Origin: an uncultured Collinsella sp.
GTDB lineage: Bacteria > Actinomycetota > Coriobacteriia > Coriobacteriales > Coriobacteriaceae
DNA: 6,234 nt
Reading direction: 5' to 3'
Assembly (NCBI GenBank): GCA_958407555.1
Contig: CATYJC010000100.1
Location: 1-6,234, forward strand
Shown here one piece after another: positions 1-5,832 of the stretch (the stretch's first letter is position 1; every line of letters begins with the position of its first letter). Under the pieces are notes generated by a model that saw only the letters and a list, made by a program, of their open reading frames with translations, had not been told where the DNA came from and made no database searches. Both the position numbers and the translations under genes were made by a program.

Positions 1-40
1 GCCCGAAATCCTGAAGGGCAAGATGGGGTGCCTGGGAAAG

Positions 41-2071
41 CTAGGCGTCCAAGAAACGTGCGTCGTGGGCGTGTTTTTCAATGTACTCGCGGCGATAGCC
101 GACCTCCGAACCCATGAGCTCGCGCACGGCGCGGTCCGCCACCACGGCGTCCTCGATCGACACGCGCTGCAGGATACGGGTCTTGGGGTCCATCGTCGTC
201 GAGGCAAGCTGCTTGGGGTCCATCTCGCCCAGGCCCTTGTAGCGCTGGACGGTATAGCCTTTGCGCTTCTTGGTGATCTTGCCGTCTTTGGCCTTGCCGT
301 CCTCGTCGTTGTCGTCGGGGTTCAGGCCCAGGCTCTGAATGGTGTCGCGCAGAATCTCGTCTTCGGGCTGGCGGCCGTTGGGATACACGTAATGGATCTT
401 GTTACGCACCTTAATGCCAAAGATGGGCGGGCAGGCAACATAGACATAGCCGGCATCGATCAGCGGGCGCATGTACTTGTAGAAGAACGTCAGCAGCAGG
501 ATGCGGATATGCGCACCGTCAACGTCTGCATCGGTCATGATGATGATCTTGTGGTAGCGCGCCTTGCTGATATCGAAGTCGCCACCGTCGCCGGCGCTCG
601 TCGTGACGCCGCAGCCGATCGCGGTGATCAGGGATTGGATGGTGTCGCTCGAGAACGCGCGGTGGTCACCCACGCGCTCGACGTTCAAAATCTTGCCGCG
701 CAGGGGCAGAATCGCCTGGATGTCTCGGCGACGGCCGTCCTTGGCCGAACCGCCTGCCGAGTCGCCCTCTACGATAAAGAGCTCGGTCAGCTCGGCATCG
801 CGCACCGAGCAGTCGGCGAGCTTGCCGGGCAGCGACGCCGTCTCGAGCAGGCTCTTGCGGCGGGTCGCCTCGCGCGCCTTGCGGGCGGCGTTGCGGGCCT
901 TGCATGCCTGCTGGGCCTTCTTGACGATCTCGCGGGCGGGCTTGGGGTGCTCCTCCAGATAATCGGTCAGTCCATCGGTCACGATCTTGAGCGTGAGCGC
1001 GCGCATGTAGGAGCTGCCAAGCTTGGCCTTGGTCTGACCCTCAAACTGCGGATCGGGCAGCTTGACCGAGATGACGGCCGAAAGGCCCTCGCGCACGTCG
1101 TCACCGCTCAGGTTGGCGTCCTTCTCCTTGAGCAGGTTCTGCTTGCGGGCGTAATCGTTAATCACGCGGGTGAGGGCGGTGCGGAAGCCCTCGAGATGCA
1201 TGCCGCCCTCGGGGGTGTAGATGTCGTTGGCAAACGACATGACGTTCTCGCCATAGCCGGCATTCCACTGCAGGGACACCTCGACCTCGCCCATCTTGGT
1301 CACGGGCGCATCCGGATCCGATTTACCCTCGATATAGATGGGCTCCTTAAAGGCCTCGGGGACCTCCTTGCCGTCGTTGAGGAACTTAACGAAGTCGATA
1401 ATGCCGCCCTCGTAGCAGAACTCCTCCACGTGGGGAGTCGCCTCGCGCTCGTCGGTCAGCACAATCTTTAGATTCTTATTGAGGAACGCCGTCTCTTGCA
1501 GACGGTTGTGCAGCGTATCGAAATCGTAGACACAGGTCTCGAAGATCTCGTCGTCGGGCCAGAAGCTGACGGTGGTACCCGTCGAATCCGAGGTGCCCAC
1601 GATCTCCATCTTCTTGACGGTCTTGCCGCGCGAGAACTCCATCTCGTAGATGCTGCCATCACGGCGCACCTGCACGACCACGCGCTTGGACAGCGCGTTG
1701 ACGACGGAGATGCCCACGCCATGTAGGCCGCCCGAGACCTTGTAGGCCGAGTTATCGAACTTACCGCCGGCGTGCAAGATCGTCATAACGACCTCGAGCG
1801 TCGGGATCTTCTTGATGGGATGCTCGTCGACGGGGATGCCTCGCCCGTTGTCGACGACCGTGATGGAGTTGTCGGCGTGGACCGTCACCTGAATCTCGGT
1901 GCAGAAACCGGCCATGGCCTCGTCAACGGAGTTGTCAACGATCTCCCACACCAGGTGATGCAGGCCGCTGGCGCTCGTCGAGCCGATGTACATGCCCGGG
2001 CGCTTACGAACGGCCTCGAGACCTTCGAGAATCTTAATCTCGCCGCCATCGTAATCGTTTTCGTTTGCCAC
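41..2071 (-). CDS. gyrB: DNA gyrase subunit B
   Basis: GyrB is the ATPase subunit of the A2B2 type II topoisomerase that introduces negative supercoils into DNA. The 676-residue protein has the usual length for the short Gram-positive form (E. coli GyrB is about 800). The GHKL ATPase shows the catalytic Glu43 and Asn47 in EIVDNSVDEA, Asp74 in DNGRGIP, and the lid GGKFDNSAYKVSGGLHGVG at 102-120. The Toprim domain has EGDSAGG at 435-441 and the metal-binding DADVDG at 514-519. The C-terminal tail contains RYKGLGEMDPKQ at 610-621. Arg137 matches the novobiocin-contact arginine. The site equivalent to E. coli Lys447 is Arg458, common in Gram-positive bacteria, so no quinolone-resistance change is seen. 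A charged linker (584-604) precedes the tail. The start is GTG after a strong GGAGG; no better upstream start exists. The gene lies behind a terminator, so it probably has its own promoter. The 40 bases after its TAG stop show no recognisable gene; gyrA often follows in relatives. Confidence 0.98.
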   Translation of the reverse strand: MANENDYDGGEIKILEGLEAVRKRPGMYIGSTSASGLHHLVWEIVDNSVDEAMAGFCTEIQVTVHADNSITVVDNGRGIPVDEHPIKKIPTLEVVMTILHAGGKFDNSAYKVSGGLHGVGISVVNALSKRVVVQVRRDGSIYEMEFSRGKTVKKMEIVGTSDSTGTTVSFWPDDEIFETCVYDFDTLHNRLQETAFLNKNLKIVLTDEREATPHVEEFCYEGGIIDFVKFLNDGKEVPEAFKEPIYIEGKSDPDAPVTKMGEVEVSLQWNAGYGENVMSFANDIYTPEGGMHLEGFRTALTRVINDYARKQNLLKEKDANLSGDDVREGLSAVISVKLPDPQFEGQTKAKLGSSYMRALTLKIVTDGLTDYLEEHPKPAREIVKKAQQACKARNAARKAREATRRKSLLETASLPGKLADCSVRDAELTELFIVEGDSAGGSAKDGRRRDIQAILPLRGKILNVERVGDHRAFSSDTIQSLITAIGCGVTTSAGDGGDFDISKARYHKIIIMTDADVDGAHIRILLLTFFYKYMRPLIDAGYVYVACPPIFGIKVRNKIHYVYPNGRQPEDEILRDTIQSLGLNPDDNDEDGKAKDGKITKKRKGYTVQRYKGLGEMDPKQLASTTMDPKTRILQRVSIEDAVVADRAVRELMGSEVGYRREYIEKHAHDARFLDA

Positions 2072-2075
2072 ACGT

Positions 2076-2083
2076 CCTCCTTC
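2076..2083 (-). promoter_or_regulatory. gyrB ribosome binding site
   Basis: On the minus strand the sequence GAAGGAGG lies 4 bases before the GTG codon at 2071-2069. It is the strongest Shine-Dalgarno match on this strand and fixes the GTG start despite the short spacing. In frame upstream there is no ATG, GTG or TTG before a TAA stop. Confidence 0.75.
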
Positions 2084-2120
2084 AGCTAAGAAAATGTGTA
2101 CAGCCTTACTAGTTTATCGT

Positions 2121-2150
2121 AAAAAAATACCCTCGGGAACGAGGGTATTT
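2121..2150 (-). terminator. rho-independent terminator of the dnaA-dnaN-recF-dciA block
   Basis: A perfect 11-base inverted repeat (2125-2135 paired with 2140-2150) encloses a 4-base loop. On the minus strand it reads AAATACCCTCG, TTCC, CGAGGGTATTT and runs into a tract of seven T (2127-2121), the classical intrinsic terminator form. On the plus strand no T tract follows the stem, so it should act only on leftward transcription. It lies 27 bases after the DciA-like stop codon and 49 bases before gyrB. gyrB must therefore be read from readthrough or from a promoter in 2072-2123. The best candidate there is TTTACG at 2123-2118 with TACACA at 2100-2095 (17-base spacer), but the -10 match is poor and I do not call it as a separate feature. 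Confidence 0.93.
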
Positions 2151-2176
2151 GGCTCTACAAGGCCACCAGATGCGAT

Positions 2177-2740
2177 TTAAGGCTCTTTTTTGCTTTGCAC
2201 GCCCTTGGCCCACTCGGCACTGGCTCTCATGGCATTCTCGAGGGCCTCGCGCAGTTTTTGATCTTCGATGGGCGCCACTTGGCGCTCGATCTCGCCGCGT
2301 TCGGCTTCGCTGAGATCGGCGTGCGGTGCCGGCGGGCGCTCGGTCACGGCCGGGCGCAGGCGCTCCTTGGCAGCCGGCGGCGTGTGACCGGGCGCGGTCG
2401 TTTTGAACACCAGGCCGTCCACATGCGCGCCGGCCCGTTCCATGCGTGCCCGGATGATCTCGCGCAGCAGCGTCATCTCCTGCGTCCACGAGGGCGAATC
2501 GAGATACACCAGCAGCTCATTGGACTCGGGCAGGTAGCGCAGGCCCGTCACGTGGCGTCCCTCGCGCGTGCCCGAGCACACCGCATTCCAGGCGCGATAG
2601 ACCGCACGAGATTCCTCTGCAGCCTCCATTTGCGCGCGGCGCTCAGGTGTCGCGGCCGCCAGGATGCGCTGACGCTCGGCATCCAAAAAGCCGCCAAAGG
2701 CAACCGTTCCGTTCTCGCGCTCGTAATTAGCACGTCTCAC
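2177..2740 (-). CDS. DUF721 (DciA-like) protein, probable replicative helicase operator
   Basis: This 187-residue protein carries a DUF721 core at about residues 47-113, running from RAWNAVCSG through the strand pattern NELLVYLDSPSW to LVFKT. DUF721 includes DciA, the ancestral factor that loads or operates the DnaB helicase in bacteria lacking DnaC or DnaI. Its position directly after recF and before gyrB is typical for Actinobacteria, and cytoplasmic action at the origin is inferred from family and context. A proline-rich linker (about 117-140) leads to a charged, probably helical C-terminal segment (143-183) that I do not recognise from other families. The start is GTG at 2740: the frame has a TGA at 2747-2749, so nothing earlier is possible, and AAGGTG lies 10 bases upstream. 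The gene overlaps the recF end by 14 bases, which points to translational coupling. A strong terminator follows. Confidence 0.85.
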   Translation of the reverse strand: MRRANYERENGTVAFGGFLDAERQRILAAATPERRAQMEAAEESRAVYRAWNAVCSGTREGRHVTGLRYLPESNELLVYLDSPSWTQEMTLLREIIRARMERAGAHVDGLVFKTTAPGHTPPAAKERLRPAVTERPPAPHADLSEAERGEIERQVAPIEDQKLREALENAMRASAEWAKGVQSKKEP

Positions 2741-3833
2741 CCATGCTCACCACCTTGGCTCGATCAAGCAGGTCATCGGTAAAATACCCCAGATTAGTGG
2801 TGGTTATGACCGTCTGGATATCATCACCGATCAGCTGCAGAAAAGCGCCTCGCCGCCCGGCATCGAGCTCGCTCATCACGTCGTCCAAAAGCAGCAGTGG
2901 CGCGGTGCCCAGGATATCGCGCGCCACGGCCACTTCTGCCACCTTCCAGGCAAGCACCAGCGTTCGCTGCTGGCCCTGGCTGGCAAATGAACGGGCCGAT
3001 CGGCCCGCGACGGAAAACTCAATCTCGTCGCGATGCGGACCCACAAGCGTCACGCCGCGGCGCATCTCCTCATCGGCACGCTCATCGAGGGCCGCGAGCA
3101 TATGCTCGTATGCCCAGCCCTTAAGTTCCTCGCGCCCCTCGGTTTGAGGCAAATCCCCCAGCGTGGACACATAGGACACGTCTGCGTCCTCGCCGGACGC
3201 CACCTGCCCATACGCGGCGCGCACATGGCCTGCCAGCCGGTCGAGCAGGGCTAAACGATGCACGAGCAGGGCGGACCCGGCGCGGGCGATGGAGTCATTC
3301 CATGCGCCGAGCATCTCGCGGCAGCGCCAGGACTCCTTGAGCAGGGCGTTGCGCTGCGTCACGCAACGCCCGTAGGTGCTCGCCAGGTCGGCGTAACGGG
3401 CGCTCAGTTGCACGCCAAAGTCATCGAGGGCGGCGCGGCGCACACTGGCGCCGCGCTTGACCATATCCAGATGATCGGGGCAAAACAGCACGCTCGGCAA
3501 AACCCCGCGCACGCCGGCGGCCGAGCACCTCTTGCCGTTACGGCTAAACGAGCGCTTGCCATCCTCAACGCCCAGCCCCATATCGAGCACGCGACCATCG
3601 CCCTCGAGCCTCAACTCGAGCTTGCACGAGCCCGTGCCGTCGTGCACGAGCTCGCCTGCGGTGGGATGCCTAAACGAGGCGCCGCTCGTCAAAAGCTGCA
3701 GTGCCTCTATGAGGTTGGTCTTTCCCGCCGCGTTGGGCCCCGCAAGCACCGTCACGCCTTCGTCCAGGTCAAGACGGTAGCTATCGAAACTGCGGTAGCG
3801 CGCGACGGAAAGGCTGCGGGCAAACATGGTCAT
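2727..3833 (-). CDS. recF: RecF, DNA replication and repair ATPase
   Basis: RecF is an SMC-like ATPase that, with RecO and RecR, loads RecA on gapped DNA at stalled forks. The 368 residues match the usual family length. The N-terminal half-site shows RYRSFDSY (12-19) and the Walker A loop GPNAAGKTN (32-40). The C-terminal half-site shows the ABC signature SQGQQR (285-290), Walker B LLLLDD (313-318) and the D-loop SELD (321-324). A final ITTTN follows. All catalytic motifs are intact. The gene follows dnaN after 9 bases and overlaps the DciA-like gene by 14 bases, so it is probably read from the same transcript. Two ATG codons lie at 3833-3831 and 3827-3825. Neither has a clear Shine-Dalgarno sequence, so the start may be 2 residues shorter, and initiation probably depends on translation of dnaN. 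Confidence 0.97.
   Translation of the reverse strand: MTMFARSLSVARYRSFDSYRLDLDEGVTVLAGPNAAGKTNLIEALQLLTSGASFRHPTAGELVHDGTGSCKLELRLEGDGRVLDMGLGVEDGKRSFSRNGKRCSAAGVRGVLPSVLFCPDHLDMVKRGASVRRAALDDFGVQLSARYADLASTYGRCVTQRNALLKESWRCREMLGAWNDSIARAGSALLVHRLALLDRLAGHVRAAYGQVASGEDADVSYVSTLGDLPQTEGREELKGWAYEHMLAALDERADEEMRRGVTLVGPHRDEIEFSVAGRSARSFASQGQQRTLVLAWKVAEVAVARDILGTAPLLLLDDVMSELDAGRRGAFLQLIGDDIQTVITTTNLGYFTDDLLDRAKVVSMGETC
2751..2756 (-). promoter_or_regulatory. ribosome binding site of the DciA-like gene, inside the recF end
   Basis: On the minus strand AAGGTG ends 10 bases before the GTG start at 2740. It lies within the last codons of recF. The spacing is somewhat long, so coupling to ribosomes terminating on recF probably helps. 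It supports GTG 2740 as the start, which the in-frame TGA at 2749-2747 already makes the earliest possible one. Confidence 0.5.
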
Positions 3834-3842
3834 GGCGCAGCG

Positions 3843-4946
3843 CTAGATGCGAACCGGCATGACCAGGTACAGGTAGTTGATCTTGTCGTAGGACTTAAAG
3901 ATACCCGCCTGCGAGTAGCTCTTGAGCTCCAGCGTGATCTCCTTCTCCTTGGACAGGGCATTGAGGCAGCCAAAGATGTAGTGGTAGTTAAAGGCGATGG
4001 TGCCCGACTCGCCCTCGGCCTCGACATCGATCGTCTCCTGCGCCAGATCCTGGTCATTGGAGATGGAGGACAGGCCCATCTGACCGTTCTCGACATCGAT
4101 CTCGAACTTGACGGCGGGGTTCGCGCTCGCGATGACCGCCACGCGCTTGAGGGCGGCATTAAAAGCCGCCACGTCGATCTTGACGCTCGTCACGCACGAA
4201 TCGGGGATGAGCTGCTTGTAGTTGGGATACACACCCTCGATACGACGCGACACGTAGGTGGTGTTGCCGGCCTCAAAGACAACCTGGGTGTCGGTGGCGC
4301 CGATCATGATGGTCGCCTGGCTGGCCATGATGCTCAGGGCGTCGTTGAACGCGTCGGCCGGAACGTTGAGCTCAAAGGATCCCTCGAGCGTCGAGGTCTC
4401 GACCTGGGTGTCGCATACGGCAAGGCGGAAGGAGTCGGTTGCCACCAGGCGCACGGTGTTGTTCTCGACCTTCATGTGCACGCCCCCCAGAATGGGGCGG
4501 GCCTTATCGGTCGAAGTGACGCGCCATACGCGGCCGACCATCTCGGACAGGATGTCGGTCGGGAGCTCCACCGCGCTCTCGATAGCATAGGCGGGGAACT
4601 CGGGAAAATCGTTGGCGTCGAGTGTGTTGAGGCGGAAGGAACTCTTCTCGCATCCGATCAGCACCTGACGTTCCGAGAGCTCAAAGGTAACCGGGGCGTC
4701 AGGAAGGGTCTTCGTGATGTTCGAGAGCATCTTGCAGGGAATCACCATCTCGCCTTCTTCTTCGACATGCGCGGCAATGCGATGACGAATCGAGATGGTG
4801 TAGTTTGAGGTTTGGAATTCCAAGATGCCGTCCTGCGCCTTAACGAACACGCCCGACAGGATGGGAAGGGTAGATGCCGAAGCGACGCCTTTCATAACGA
4901 CGCCGATGGCTTGCGTGAGCGAGCTTTGGCTGACGGTGAACTTCAT
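3843..4946 (-). CDS. dnaN: DNA polymerase III beta subunit (sliding clamp)
   Basis: DnaN forms the homodimeric ring that encircles DNA and tethers polymerase III and other clamp-binding proteins. The 367-residue length is that of the whole family. It begins MKFTVSQSSLTQAI and ends with YLYLVMPVRI, the characteristic C-terminal strand that lines the partner-binding cleft. The three clamp domains of about 120 residues are continuous, and RPILGGVHM and the following ATDSFRLA mark the middle domain. I see no frameshift or missing segment. The ATG at 4946 is preceded by AGAAAGG at a 9-base spacing. The leader lies inside the AT-rich end of the origin region, so expression and origin opening share the same DNA. 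recF follows after 9 bases. Confidence 0.98.
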   Translation of the reverse strand: MKFTVSQSSLTQAIGVVMKGVASASTLPILSGVFVKAQDGILEFQTSNYTISIRHRIAAHVEEEGEMVIPCKMLSNITKTLPDAPVTFELSERQVLIGCEKSSFRLNTLDANDFPEFPAYAIESAVELPTDILSEMVGRVWRVTSTDKARPILGGVHMKVENNTVRLVATDSFRLAVCDTQVETSTLEGSFELNVPADAFNDALSIMASQATIMIGATDTQVVFEAGNTTYVSRRIEGVYPNYKQLIPDSCVTSVKIDVAAFNAALKRVAVIASANPAVKFEIDVENGQMGLSSISNDQDLAQETIDVEAEGESGTIAFNYHYIFGCLNALSKEKEITLELKSYSQAGIFKSYDKINYLYLVMPVRI

Positions 4947-4955
4947 CTTTTAATA

Positions 4956-4962
4956 CCTTTCT
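4956..4962 (-). promoter_or_regulatory. dnaN ribosome binding site
   Basis: On the minus strand AGAAAGG ends 9 bases before the ATG of dnaN. It is embedded in the AT-rich segment that I assign as the origin unwinding element. I see no convincing -35/-10 pair for a dnaN promoter; TATTAT inside the trio tract is a possible -10 without a matching -35. Confidence 0.6.
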
Positions 4963-4978
4963 ATAGATATAAATATTT

Positions 4979-4993
4979 TAATAATAGTAATAG
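4979..4993 (+). repeat. DnaA-trio tract (five trinucleotides)
   Basis: The plus strand reads TAA TAA TAG TAA TAG. Read 3' to 5' from position 4993 this is GAT AAT GAT AAT AAT, and all five units fit the DnaA-trio consensus 3'-[G/A]A[T/C]-5' described for Bacillus subtilis and other bacteria, where a DnaA filament grips single-stranded DNA to open the origin. A box-like nonamer lies 12 bases away (5006-5014), and AT-rich DNA continues on the other side, as expected. The short spacer in between is less AT-rich. Confidence 0.65.
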
Positions 4994-5005
4994 CACTGAC
5001 GAAAC

Positions 5006-5014
5006 TGTTGATTA
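5006..5014 (-). promoter_or_regulatory. DnaA-box-like site next to the trio tract
   Basis: The minus strand reads TAATCAACA, 7 of 9 bases identical to TTATCCACA. It lies 12 bases from the trio tract and points toward it and dnaN, the orientation expected for the box that seeds DnaA filament growth. It shares the core TCAACA with the site at 5161-5169. Confidence 0.5.
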
Positions 5015-5078
5015 CTCCCAAAAGCGCTGGTCAACCCCAAAAAGAGAATCGACAGCAACCTGTGCGCAACCGACCGTG

Positions 5079-5087
5079 TTTTCCACG
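5079..5087 (+). promoter_or_regulatory. DnaA-box-like site (left arm of inverted pair)
   Basis: The plus strand reads TTTTCCACG, 7 of 9 bases identical to TTATCCACA. With the site at 5097-5105 it forms an inverted pair: GTTTTCC at 5078-5084 is the reverse complement of GGAAAAC at 5100-5106, separated by 15 bases. Confidence 0.5.
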
Positions 5088-5096
5088 TTCAAAACC

Positions 5097-5105
5097 TGCG
5101 GAAAA
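5097..5105 (-). promoter_or_regulatory. DnaA-box-like site (right arm of inverted pair)
   Basis: The minus strand reads TTTTCCGCA, 7 of 9 bases identical to TTATCCACA. It faces the box at 5079-5087. The two together could bind two DnaA molecules head to head. Confidence 0.45.
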
Positions 5106-5160
5106 CTTTTCGTCGCCTTGGGGTGAGTTTTAGACACGTTATGCCCGGCGTTTCGACAAG

Positions 5161-5169
5161 TTTTCAACA
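5161..5169 (+). promoter_or_regulatory. DnaA-box-like site near the dnaA stop
   Basis: The plus strand reads TTTTCAACA, 7 of 9 bases identical to TTATCCACA. It lies 15 bases from the dnaA stop codon and shares the TCAACA core with the site at 5006-5014. Confidence 0.5.
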
Positions 5170-5184
5170 GGTGTCTCTATTTCC

Positions 5185-5820
5185 CTACGAGCGCAGTGTA
5201 ATTTTATCTCGCAGCGATTTGAGATCCTCGGTTATGGTGCGGTCTTCCTGAATCATCTTCTGAACCTTTTTATAGCTCGTACTGACGGTTGAGTGGTTGC
5301 GGTTGCCAAACTCCGCGCCCACCGCCGTAGTCGTCATCTCGCACATCTCGATGGCCAGATATATGGCGATATGGCGGGCTTTGGCTATGTTGGCGTTGCG
5401 GCGCGGGCCGATGAGCTCCTCGTGCGTCACGCCGTACTGCTCTTCAATGACAGACTGGACCGTCTGCACGTTGATCTTTTTGGCCGACGTATCGAAGTAC
5501 TGACTTGCGATGGCGTCGATGTCGTCGAAACTGAGCTCGCTGCCCTCGCGTTCGCGGTCTCCTGCCTCGCCGGCGCAGCGTTCGCAGAAGCTCTCGAGTT
5601 CGCGGATGTTGGTCCCCGAGACTTCTGCCATGTGCTTAAAGTGCTCGTCGGTCAGATGCCCGCCATCGCCGCCATAGGCCGCCAGCAGCGAGTCGTCACC
5701 CGCCTCGGGTGCGGCGGCTATCGTGTTCTCGTAGTAGCGCTGCAAGATCTTGTATTTCATCTCGTAGCTGGGCTCCGCCACCAAACAGAGCATACCGGCA
5801 TTAAAACGGCGGGTCTTGAC
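5185..5820 (-). CDS. dnaA: Chromosomal replication initiator DnaA, C-terminal fragment
   Basis: DnaA binds origin boxes and melts the origin. Only the end of the AAA+ domain and the DNA-binding domain are present: about 211 codons of a protein that is usually 440-500 residues or more. Homology appears to begin upstream of the first ATG (5793), with RRFNAG matching the family's SRFGWG-type motif, so 5793 is not the real start. Counting from that Met, the sensor 2 helix is SGTNIRELES (59-68, arginine 65). Domain IV starts near 108, with the basic loop GPRRNANIAKARH (129-141) and the signature GNRNHSTVSTSYKKV (163-177). The signature has Asn where most DnaA proteins have Asp (GGRDH). A Gly/Ala/Asp-rich insert (about 25-46) precedes sensor 2. 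Walker A, Walker B and domains I and II are absent. Loss of these would inactivate DnaA, so the cut is probably an assembly break. Confidence 0.95.
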   Translation of the reverse strand, partial: VKTRRFNAGMLCLVAEPSYEMKYKILQRYYENTIAAAPEAGDDSLLAAYGGDGGHLTDEHFKHMAEVSGTNIRELESFCERCAGEAGDREREGSELSFDDIDAIASQYFDTSAKKINVQTVQSVIEEQYGVTHEELIGPRRNANIAKARHIAIYLAIEMCEMTTTAVGAEFGNRNHSTVSTSYKKVQKMIQEDRTITEDLKSLRDKITLRS

Positions 5821-5832
5821 TGAGAGGATTTT
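5808..5832. other. Chimeric junction between dnaA and the ruvA leader
   Basis: DnaA-like coding on the minus strand can be followed to about 5812-5820 (codons T, K, V before RRFNAG). From 5821 the plus strand reads TGA, then GAGGA, TTTT and the ruvA ATG. The TGA at 5821-5823 is well placed to be the stop of a preceding gene such as ruvC, which commonly precedes ruvA; too little is left to prove this. Beyond 5820 the minus-strand frame stays open to 5946 but no longer looks like DnaA. I see no repeat, integrase site or insertion sequence end. Confidence 0.75.
5822..5828 (+). promoter_or_regulatory. ruvA ribosome binding site
   Basis: GAGAGGA lies 4 bases before the ATG at 5833. It supports this start and shows that the natural leader of ruvA was retained, so the foreign segment begins at or before 5822. 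Confidence 0.7.

Larger units (their letters stand above)
4948..4993. other. AT-rich DNA unwinding element of the origin
   Basis: Only 6 of these 46 bases are G or C, in striking contrast to the G+C-rich surroundings. The segment includes the palindrome AAATATTT at 4971-4978. It begins one base after the dnaN start codon and ends with the trinucleotide tract. Its position next to DnaA-box-like sites fits the duplex region melted by DnaA. It also contains the dnaN ribosome binding site. Confidence 0.65.
4947..5184. other. Probable chromosomal replication origin (oriC) between dnaA and dnaN
   Basis: This 238-base noncoding gap separates the dnaA stop from the dnaN start. In many Actinobacteria oriC lies exactly here. 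It contains several nonamers related to the DnaA box (5006-5014, 5079-5087, 5097-5105, 5161-5169, plus weaker ones at 5028-5036 and 5061-5069), a repeated trinucleotide tract (4979-4993) and an AT-rich segment (4948-4993) beside dnaN. No box matches TTATCCACA or TTGTCCACA perfectly. The arrangement box, short spacer, trinucleotide tract, AT-rich DNA is the basal unwinding layout known from Bacillus subtilis. I see no terminator after dnaA, so dnaA transcripts may run through the origin into dnaN. Function is inferred from position and layout. Confidence 0.8.

Noticed and set aside
1..40. Possible start of gyrA beyond gyrB
   Set aside because: No ATG or GTG with a Shine-Dalgarno sequence is visible on the minus strand, and too little sequence remains to judge.
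23..1471. Long plus-strand open frame (482 codons) opposite gyrB
   Set aside because: It mirrors gyrB, whose strong third-position G/C bias removes stop codons from the antisense frame. The product is Ala, Gly, Val and His rich without any domain, and gyrB has all its motifs.
2195..2782. Plus-strand open frame opposite the DciA-like gene
   Set aside because: The minus-strand product shows the DUF721 core, expected operon position and a terminator after it. The plus-strand frame has no recognisable domain.
3258..4808. Long plus-strand open frame (516 codons) opposite recF and dnaN
   Set aside because: It spans two well-supported genes and their junction on the other strand. The low-complexity composition and lack of motifs mark it as an antisense artefact.
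5118..5123. TTGGGG with CCCCAA at 5035-5040 as a long-range stem in the origin gap
   Set aside because: A six-base match over about 80 bases is expected by chance, and no T tract or tetraloop accompanies it.
5293..5823. Plus-strand open frame (176 codons) ending just before ruvA, possibly ruvC
   Set aside because: Apart from the last few codons it is the antisense of dnaA domain IV and contains no RuvC motifs. Only its TGA at 5821-5823 might derive from a real upstream gene.
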